Positions 31,851 to 36,512 of a stretch of 36,512 nt of DNA are shown here, one piece after another. The notes under the pieces were generated by a model that was not told the origin of the DNA, ran no database searches, and saw only the letters and a list, made by a program, of their open reading frames with translations. The stretch comes from Syntrophobacteraceae bacterium (GTDB lineage: Bacteria > Desulfobacterota > Syntrophobacteria > Syntrophobacterales > Syntrophobacteraceae). Within the stretch, counting starts at the first letter, position 1, and every line of letters starts with the position of its first letter. The stretch covers positions 37,169 through 73,680 of the forward strand of contig PLSV01000277.1 in NCBI GenBank assembly GCA_003165235.1. The letters run 5' to 3'. The translations under genes and the position numbers were made by a program.

Positions 31851-31930
31851 AAATGCCCGCACTGGTGTGAAACGTCTTTTCGCCAACCTTGATAATCGAC
31901 TTTTGACCTCCGCCGGAAAGGCCGCAACGT

Positions 31931-32335
31931 ATGCTCGACGCATCCGAAATAGAGGAGAGGGCCAGGTTTTGCTATTGTGTCTTCCTCCAGTTGAGCTGGC
32001 TCTGCAGCAATGACTCAGTCGAACCAGGCCGGTATCCGGATTATCTGGCCAAGTCGTCGCTGGGCCTGGGGAGCGACGAGTTCATAGCCATGACGCTAGA
32101 GGAGGCCCTGATGGAGAAACGGCCTGAGGGGGGCCTGAGGTCGCTCGTGGCGCTCTACGAAGGCTTTGTCTACGCTTTCTGCCAGGTGCTCGAAAAGGAT
32201 ATGGACCAAATCAAGGCGCAAATCTCCCCTGATTTTATGAAAAAACTCGCCGAAGAAATGGGAGTGGGGGACCTGTTTCAGCGCACAGCCAACAAAGCGC
32301 CATACGATACTCCTTCCCCCCTGTCAGATTCTTGA
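31931..32335 (+). CDS. Conserved-looking hypothetical protein (134 aa)
   Basis: Follows the predicted nuclease gene by 80 nt on the same strand, so the two may be cotranscribed. The sequence is mostly helical (IEERARFCYCVFLQLSWLCS, then DEFIAMTLEEALMEKRPEGG) with five cysteines and no recognisable domain, signal or membrane segment. The ATG at 31931 has AAAGG about 9 nt upstream. It may be a partner of the upstream protein, but that rests on adjacency alone. Confidence 0.55.
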   Translation: MLDASEIEERARFCYCVFLQLSWLCSNDSVEPGRYPDYLAKSSLGLGSDEFIAMTLEEALMEKRPEGGLRSLVALYEGFVYAFCQVLEKDMDQIKAQISPDFMKKLAEEMGVGDLFQRTANKAPYDTPSPLSDS

Positions 32336-32353
32336 TTTAGATCGCGAGGCCTT

Positions 32354-32788
32354 TTATGCTCTGTCCTGTTTCGCTATGAGCATCAAGAAGATGGCGGGGT
32401 TTACAATTGGAATCCCATGGAAGGTTTTCAGGTCAGTGAGGTGGTGGTCACCGGAAACAACGAAGTCGGCGGCGCCTTCCACGGCGCACGCAAGGTAGAT
32501 GTTGTCTGAGGGGTCATCTACGATGGCCGAAACGCTCAGTAGCCCGGGAGTCATGACTGCAATTTTCTCCAGCTTCATAAAAAACCGCTCGATTCCTTCC
32601 GGGGTGCGGCAGTGGAGTTTTTTGACTGCGGGATAGGCCAGCACCCGCTGCAACTCATCCAGAATGGCAGGAGAGAGCAACAAAGTGAGGTCTCCTTCGT
32701 AAACCAGCCGAACAATTTGGGCGGGGTTGGAATGCGGCTTTAAAAGCGCACTAACGTATTGGTTCGCATCGAGGACGACTCTTATCAT
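32354..32788 (-). CDS. PIN-domain toxin of a type II toxin-antitoxin pair
   Basis: A 144-residue PIN ribonuclease. Acidic active-site residues are Asp7 (IRVVLDANQYVSALL), Glu45 (AILDELQRVL), Asp91/Asp95 (VDDPSDNIYLACA) and Asp114 (VVSGDHHL). The layout fits the 'PIN family putative toxin' (COG1569-like) group with N-terminal LD-x-N and DDPxDN. Its ATG overlaps the antitoxin stop (ATGA), as usual for coupled TA genes. Toxins of this fold cleave RNA; the target here is unknown. Confidence 0.85.
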   Translation of the reverse strand: MIRVVLDANQYVSALLKPHSNPAQIVRLVYEGDLTLLLSPAILDELQRVLAYPAVKKLHCRTPEGIERFFMKLEKIAVMTPGLLSVSAIVDDPSDNIYLACAVEGAADFVVSGDHHLTDLKTFHGIPIVNPAIFLMLIAKQDRA

Positions 32789-33102
32789 TTGGTTTGTCGG
32801 GCATTAAGTTTTTTAGAGGTCACTTTTTTGGCTGCCGAAACTGCTTGCTCGATGACCGCGTCCAGCTCTTTTGGGTCCACATCCTTGACGCCCTGCTGAA
32901 AGCTTTCCACTTCTTCCCGAAATTCGTCCAGCCATCCTTGAAGCTTCCGGTATTTTTCCATAGGAATAATAGCCACCAAGGGCTTCCCGGCCCGTTCCAC
33001 AACGAAGTCATCGCCCCGCAGGGCCACTTCGTTCATCACCTGGCCGAGATTTTGACGGGCCTTCATGGCCGAGATTTTCTTAAGCATTTTGATATCTTTC
33101 AT
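32785..33102 (-). CDS. Phd/YefM-family antitoxin
   Basis: A 105-residue antitoxin. The N-terminal part (KISAMKARQNLGQVMNEVALRG ... FVVERAGKPLVAIIPMEKYRKL, given here in two pieces) is the Phd/YefM DNA-binding fold. The C-terminal half (EFREEVESFQQGVKDVD ... KKVTSKKLNARQ) is a charged helix that should wrap the toxin. The start is ATG 33102 or ATG 33087; neither has a strong ribosome site. It should repress the strong promoter directly upstream. Confidence 0.82.
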   Translation of the reverse strand: MKDIKMLKKISAMKARQNLGQVMNEVALRGDDFVVERAGKPLVAIIPMEKYRKLQGWLDEFREEVESFQQGVKDVDPKELDAVIEQAVSAAKKVTSKKLNARQTK

Positions 33103-33112
33103 AATTTTCTTA

Positions 33113-33161
33113 GTTATTATGACCTATATGGTTATTATAGTTGTTACAATTATTCTGTCAA
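33113..33161 (-). promoter_or_regulatory. Consensus promoter and candidate operator of the TA pair
   Basis: On the minus strand TTGACA (33156-33161) and TATAAT (33134-33139) are both perfect consensus, 16 nt apart. Two copies of ATAATAAC (33113-33120 and 33131-33138) repeat with an 18-bp period, one overlapping the -10, a good candidate for antitoxin binding. Confidence 0.7.
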
Positions 33162-33284
33162 GATTATCCCGGTTTCGTTGCCGGGTTGAGCAAAAAAATC
33201 GAGTTTGAACTGTGTCTCCATGCTGGATCACGCCTGAGATGTCATCTTCCCGCGTTCTCTTCGATTCAGGCGGTGAAACCTAAC

Positions 33285-33312
33285 TTGACATTAATGTGGA
33301 AAGATATACAAT
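33285..33312 (+). promoter_or_regulatory. Candidate ssrA promoter
   Basis: TTGACA (33285-33290) and TACAAT (33307-33312) are 16 nt apart, and the mature tmRNA begins about 55 nt downstream, leaving a short precursor leader. Confidence 0.65.
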
Positions 33313-33372
33313 TAGAAAGCTTGATCGTCTCATAAGATTACGCGTGTCAGTCATTTAAACCTCAACATAGAA

Positions 33373-33728
33373 GGGGGCGAAACGGGTTCGACGGAGGTAA
33401 AGAAGCTTAAGTTGCATGCCGAGGTCCCTGGCTGCTCGTAAAACAGTTGGGAATAAAACAAACGCAGACGATTACGCGTACGCTGTAGCCGCTTAATCGC
33501 GGCTGCCGTCTCCAGGTCCTGCTCCCGCGGGGACCCAGGGGGCGTCGACTAAGCGGGATGGCTGCCGACATGATGCTCGCAGTGGCGGTGGTGACATCTA
33601 GTGGGCTGGCTCCGGTGAAATCCCGCCCGCAGGAGGTCCCCGGAGCGAGATCAAAAGTGCGGAATAAGCATGTAGAAGCTTAGGTGGAATGCTTTCGGAC
33701 GCGGGTTCAACTCCCGCCGCCTCCACCA
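33373..33728 (+). ncRNA. ssrA: Transfer-messenger RNA (tmRNA, 10Sa RNA)
   Basis: 356 nt. The 5' end GGGGGCGAAACGGGTTCGAC is the near-invariant tmRNA start, and GGGGGCG pairs with CGCCTCC before the 3' CCA. The T arm reads GCGGGTTCAACTCCCGC. The tag frame starts at 33449 with resume codon GGG and encodes (G)NKTNADDYAYAVAA, then TAA at 33494. The hydrophobic AVAA end is the usual protease signal. With SmpB it rescues stalled ribosomes. A glycine resume codon is less common than alanine. The 3' end is the attachment site of the element to the right. Confidence 0.96.
33700..33728 (+). other. Probable attachment site at the ssrA 3' end
   Basis: The T-arm/acceptor end of tmRNA (GCGGGTTCAACTCCCGC onward to CCA) is directly followed by the integrase gene, whose stop lies only 17 nt beyond. 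Integrases commonly use tRNA and tmRNA 3' ends as attB. The second copy (attR) should lie past the right edge of the window. Confidence 0.65.
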
Positions 33729-33745
33729 TAATCCTATTGAATTTG

Positions 33746-34945
33746 CTAGGTTTTTGGTCCCTTGAGGGGCAAGATCTGGGTGCCCTTCGGGTGCCCATTT
33801 CTTTTAGGTACTTTCCTATCGAATCCATAGATGTTCTTTATGGCTTCCGGCTTCACCCTGAAATAACGCTCGAACGCCTTGTTGGTCGAGTGGAAAGAGG
33901 CGGCTTTCAGTTCTTCAGGCGTGAACCACTGGCCAAGGTGAATTACCGTGCTGTGCCTAGTTCCCCCGTATAGATCAACACCGTAAATCTTTAGGTTGGC
34001 GCAAGCTTTTTTCCACCACTTATAGAGATATCTCGGGCCGAATTGTTCCCCCTGTTTGCAACCACCGATACTTCGAGTATGGCGAAAGAATGGAAGATCG
34101 GGGAAGGCTCTGGGCAGACTTTTAATCAGCGCAATGTCCTCGTCGATCAAGGGAACAATCTTCGGTTTTTTCTCTTTCGGGTGGGGAATCACCAAGTAGC
34201 CTTCATCCCCATCTATTGCTATCTCGCCTTCTTTAATTGCTATCAACTCGCCTGGCCGGATGCTGAAATAAGTCGAAAGCCATTTGCAGGCTATCCAGAT
34301 TCGGGGATTTACCGGGGCGCTGATCTTTTGGAGTTCTGAGAGAACACTTTCCTGGGCATCTTTGGTGATCGTCTTACGAAACGATAGCTCGAACGAAACT
34401 TCCGGCCAATCAGGGATTTGGGACGCATGCAGAATACGCCGACGCCCGAGCCATATCCAGAAACTATGCAGCACAGAGGATGCATTCGCCCTGCTCTTAG
34501 AGCTTAGATCCTTGAGACTCTTAAACAGAAAATCTTCGATTTCGGCATAGCCGATATCTTTTATGTTTCTGTTCCCCCAGAGAGCCGATGCTTTATTTAT
34601 ATAGTTATTAAGATTGTTCCAGGATTTCTCTGCAATCTGTTCCTGTTTAATTTCGAGCCAGCGTGCGGCAAGGTTTGAAAATCCAAGCGGATTGTCTGTT
34701 TTATAGTCCCTGGCGTCAAAAGACCCTTCCTGAATCTTGAACCTCAGTCCCACAAGAAACCTTTGGGCCTCATCATAGTTCGTAAATCTTCTTTCTGTGC
34801 ACACCCTCTGGTATTTGATTTTTACCCGCAGTCTTCTGGACACTACCCCCTTATGCTTGGGACAACAGACAGCGTTCCTGCCGTTATCGACCATCTGCCC
34901 CCCGCAAACCGAGCACCTTTCCTCACTGTAAATGCCTCCTAACAT
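33746..34945 (-). CDS. Tyrosine recombinase (integrase) of an ssrA-integrated element
   Basis: 399 residues. An N-terminal zinc-ribbon-like motif (CSVCGG ... CCPKH, residues 11-31) precedes an arm-binding region, a core-binding SAM-like domain (about 85-180) and the catalytic domain. The catalytic domain has Arg230 (SIRPGEL), Lys in the KEKKPKIVPL beta-hairpin, Arg330 (GGTRHSTV), His352 and nucleophile Tyr361 (FERYF). The usual first His of the HxxR box is replaced (LYGGTR). I chose ATG 34945 because GGAGG lies 7 nt upstream. It reads toward and almost touches ssrA, the standard layout for site-specific insertion. Confidence 0.88.
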   Translation of the reverse strand: MLGGIYSEERCSVCGGQMVDNGRNAVCCPKHKGVVSRRLRVKIKYQRVCTERRFTNYDEAQRFLVGLRFKIQEGSFDARDYKTDNPLGFSNLAARWLEIKQEQIAEKSWNNLNNYINKASALWGNRNIKDIGYAEIEDFLFKSLKDLSSKSRANASSVLHSFWIWLGRRRILHASQIPDWPEVSFELSFRKTITKDAQESVLSELQKISAPVNPRIWIACKWLSTYFSIRPGELIAIKEGEIAIDGDEGYLVIPHPKEKKPKIVPLIDEDIALIKSLPRAFPDLPFFRHTRSIGGCKQGEQFGPRYLYKWWKKACANLKIYGVDLYGGTRHSTVIHLGQWFTPEELKAASFHSTNKAFERYFRVKPEAIKNIYGFDRKVPKRNGHPKGTQILPLKGPKT

Positions 34946-34998
34946 ACACATGCCTCCATCTGTCATCCGGACCGAGGGTATTTTAAGGCATGTGTATG
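34943..34998 (-). promoter_or_regulatory. Perfect 13-bp inverted repeat spanning the integrase start
   Basis: CATACACATGCCT (34943-34955) and AGGCATGTGTATG (34986-34998) are exact complements, 30 nt apart. One arm covers the integrase start codon and part of its ribosome site; the other lies between the -35 and -10 boxes of its promoter. It may be an operator, an RNA switch, or an accessory-protein site. Confidence 0.65.
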
Positions 34999-35009
34999 CT
35001 GGCAGGCAA
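34980..35009 (-). promoter_or_regulatory. Candidate integrase promoter
   Basis: TTGCCT (35004-35009) and TAAAAT (34980-34985) are 18 nt apart on the minus strand, about 35 nt upstream of the chosen start. Confidence 0.5.
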
Positions 35010-35102
35010 CGGTTCATTTCAGGTTATTTTTCCCTGTCTCATCAATTATCTTCAACATTCGTTTCGCTTCCAGGCGGTTTTCTCCGGCAATGCTTTCTAT
35101 TG

Positions 35103-36212
35103 CTAAAGAGGAAACCAGCCCATCCACTCAGTCTTTTTCTGAGGCTCCGCCTTTTTTGGCTCAAGGGGCTTCACAAACGGAGGCCTCGGCGTCTTTGCCA
35201 TTCCTCGCCCGACTCCTCGCTCGATTCCTCGCTCGATGGGTGTTGCATACATGACGTAGAATTTTTCGAGACTTTGAATCTCTTCTGGCCGACACCGTAT
35301 TTCCCGCGCCAGAAGCGCTGCTTCCCGTGAACCCAACCGGTACGCGACGATGGTCCCCACGTTGAGCATGACCCGCGTCAGCTTGTCACCGATCAGGGCA
35401 AAATCCTGGGTGGAAAGAATCGAAGCCAGCTTGAACTTGCGTCCTTCTTTCAAGATGTCGAAGAGATTAGGGTTGACGAAGTTGTGGCACTCATCGATGT
35501 ACAGGGAAACCGGACGATACTCTTTGGGGCGCTCATAGCGGAAATAGTTCTTCAGCCCCTGAGCGATCAGTGTGCCGCAGAAAATCATTTTCTCTTTCCC
35601 CATCCCGAAACCGTCAAAGATCAACGCCTGGCGCTTCTGGATAAACTTTCCCCACTCAACCGGATGAGGGCCGCACAGAATGTCCGTCAGCCGCTCATCC
35701 CCCAACAGGTGATTGAGTCGAGCCAGTATGCCTTCCCTGGTCACGTCATCGCCGCTGAGGTCGGCGATATGGTCTCGCACGTTGACCAGGGTCTTTCGAT
35801 TCTTGCTCAAGCAATACTTTATGGCATCGTCGAGGATGCCCCGCATCTTCACCGTCAGGGACTGGTTGGACGAGGTCATCTCGATGACCTGGTTAATGGA
35901 CTCGCAGATGTTATCCACGATCTGGTTGGGGTTATACGGCTGGGCCATTGGGTTTAAGGACGTGGGAAGCTCAAGGGAACAATAGAGCGCCTTGCCGCGC
36001 GAGATGCTATAACATTCCTTGGCCAGAAATCCGCTGGGCTCAACCAGAATCTTAGCGTTTCCATACATGTCGTCTTGATCCCACCAGTGGGAAATGAGGG
36101 AACTTTTACCGGTTCCGCTCTTTCCCACGAGCAGGATGTGCGTGTACCGATCCCGGCAATAGACGGGACGGTAGTTAGGCGAGATCCCGATTTTCAGTCT
36201 CGGCAAATCCAT
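35103..36212 (-). CDS. VirD4/TraD-like (HerA-FtsK superfamily) ATPase, soluble
   Basis: 369 residues. Walker A is GKSGTGKSS (about 30-38), Walker B is VSLYIDECHNFV with Asp240-Glu241, and SILSTQD (about 264-270) is the sensor motif seen in coupling-protein ATPases. These motifs match conjugation/DNA-pumping ATPases, but there are no N-terminal membrane helices and the protein is short. The C-terminus has a small repeat (ERGIERGVGRG) and a Pro/Lys-rich tail. The ATG at 36212 follows GGAG and overlaps the upstream gene by 38 nt. It may move element DNA or package it; no relaxase is visible here. Confidence 0.75.
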   Translation of the reverse strand: MDLPRLKIGISPNYRPVYCRDRYTHILLVGKSGTGKSSLISHWWDQDDMYGNAKILVEPSGFLAKECYSISRGKALYCSLELPTSLNPMAQPYNPNQIVDNICESINQVIEMTSSNQSLTVKMRGILDDAIKYCLSKNRKTLVNVRDHIADLSGDDVTREGILARLNHLLGDERLTDILCGPHPVEWGKFIQKRQALIFDGFGMGKEKMIFCGTLIAQGLKNYFRYERPKEYRPVSLYIDECHNFVNPNLFDILKEGRKFKLASILSTQDFALIGDKLTRVMLNVGTIVAYRLGSREAALLAREIRCRPEEIQSLEKFYVMYATPIERGIERGVGRGMAKTPRPPFVKPLEPKKAEPQKKTEWMGWFPL

Positions 36213-36432
36213 CAAGATTCTCCAACAGTCTCAGTTTTCGCTCGAAGAGCCGTTTCTTGGCGGTAAGTTCCTGGACCAATTGCCTGCGGATGCGCTCCTT
36301 TTGGGCTGGGGTCAGCGCTTCTACATATGAGGGTGCCCTACTTCTTTTGGTCTCCATGGATTCTCCATGCTCATGTCGAAGAATCCACCACCACCTGCCA
36401 TAACCAGTTTTTCTGAATCGCTTATTCTCCAT
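36175..36432 (-). CDS. Small hypothetical protein of the element (85 aa)
   Basis: A basic protein starting MENKRFRKTGYGRWWWILR, with a C-terminal helical segment (SYVEALTPAQKERIRRQLVQ, then ELTAKKRLFERKLRLLENL) likely to be a coiled coil. It has no known domain. GGAGTGG precedes ATG 36432, and its start overlaps the end of the upstream frame. An internal ATG at 36357 (METKRSR) also has a ribosome site, so a 60-residue form is possible. Tight overlaps on both sides place it in one operon with the ATPase. Confidence 0.6.
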   Translation of the reverse strand: MENKRFRKTGYGRWWWILRHEHGESMETKRSRAPSYVEALTPAQKERIRRQLVQELTAKKRLFERKLRLLENLDGFAETENRDLA

Positions 36433-36512
36433 GGTCCACTCCAAATCTTTCACCAAAGGCTTTCTTGGACATTTCCATGGCAATCCGTTCCTGCTCGGCC
36501 TGGTAATGCGTC
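36422..36512 (-). CDS. C-terminal end of an unidentified gene of the element
   Basis: Only the last 29 residues are present (THYQAEQERIAMEMSKKAFG then ERFGVDHGE), ending at TAA 36422-36424. The stop overlaps the ATG of the next gene by 11 nt, the same tight coupling seen downstream, which is why I take this frame to be real. Too little is visible to name it. Confidence 0.5.
   Translation of the reverse strand, partial: THYQAEQERIAMEMSKKAFGERFGVDHGE

Noticed and set aside
33103..33372. Small gene between the antitoxin and ssrA
   Set aside because: The short plus-strand frames overlap the promoters and show no coding character.

Overview
The window looks like chromosome from a Desulfobacterota (former Deltaproteobacteria) organism, possibly near the syntrophic or sulfate-reducing Syntrophobacter group. 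The reasons are the gene order ilvB-ilvN-ilvC-psd-pssA-leuC, a class II (B12-dependent) ribonucleotide reductase, a tetraheme NrfH/NapC-type cytochrome, a mono-cluster ferredoxin, a MucR-type regulator and a CoA-transferase/GNAT fusion. The taxonomic placement is inference; no rRNA is present.

Layout. 1-5150 (minus strand): a branched-chain amino acid and phosphatidylethanolamine operon (ilvBNC, psd, pssA, start of leuC). It is preceded by a promoter and a 14-residue leader peptide rich in Leu/Val/Ile, with attenuator-like alternative hairpins. 5255-6013: pyrF. 6583-10411 (plus): nrdJ, nfi and a TPR protein. 10581-11467 (minus): two Hsp20 genes behind a degenerate CIRCE-like site. 11876-13822: a B12-binding radical SAM protein carrying in-frame low-complexity inserts. 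13794-14495: a Tat/lipoprotein hemerythrin-like protein. 14687-16621: an efflux adaptor plus a MacB/LolD-type ATPase with no adjacent permease. 16859-19358 (minus): a PhoB/PhoR-type two-component pair. 19895-21317 (minus): ferredoxin, NrfH-like cytochrome and a cysteine-free S4 protein. 22245-24114 (plus): a MucR-like and an AbrB-like regulator flanking a decayed DUF72 (YecE) pseudogene. 24159-27956 (minus): a CDP-alcohol phosphatidyltransferase, then moeA-mobA-mobB and a small His-rich protein. 28111-32335 (plus): lgt, a CoA-transferase/GNAT fusion, a predicted winged-helix/PD-(D/E)XK nuclease and a small partner. 32354-33102 (minus): a PIN/Phd toxin-antitoxin pair behind a consensus promoter.

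33373-33728 is ssrA (tmRNA). A tyrosine recombinase starts immediately 3' of its CCA end, pointing back at it, which is the hallmark of an integrated element using the tmRNA gene as its attachment site. The element runs off the right edge and includes a soluble VirD4/TraD-like ATPase and two small overlapping genes. The integrase promoter and start codon are linked by a perfect 13-bp inverted repeat.

Intergenic DNA is rich in dispersed elements: a 50-bp repeat present twice (47/50 identical) whose end supplies a TTGACA box pointing at the next gene, a 117-bp nested palindrome at 16690-16806 with a half copy near 11600, and a heptanucleotide repeat stem-loop inside the ilv operon. The most informative previously unannotated signals are the ilv leader/attenuator, the integrase operator, the 50-bp promoter-carrying repeat and the DUF72 relic.
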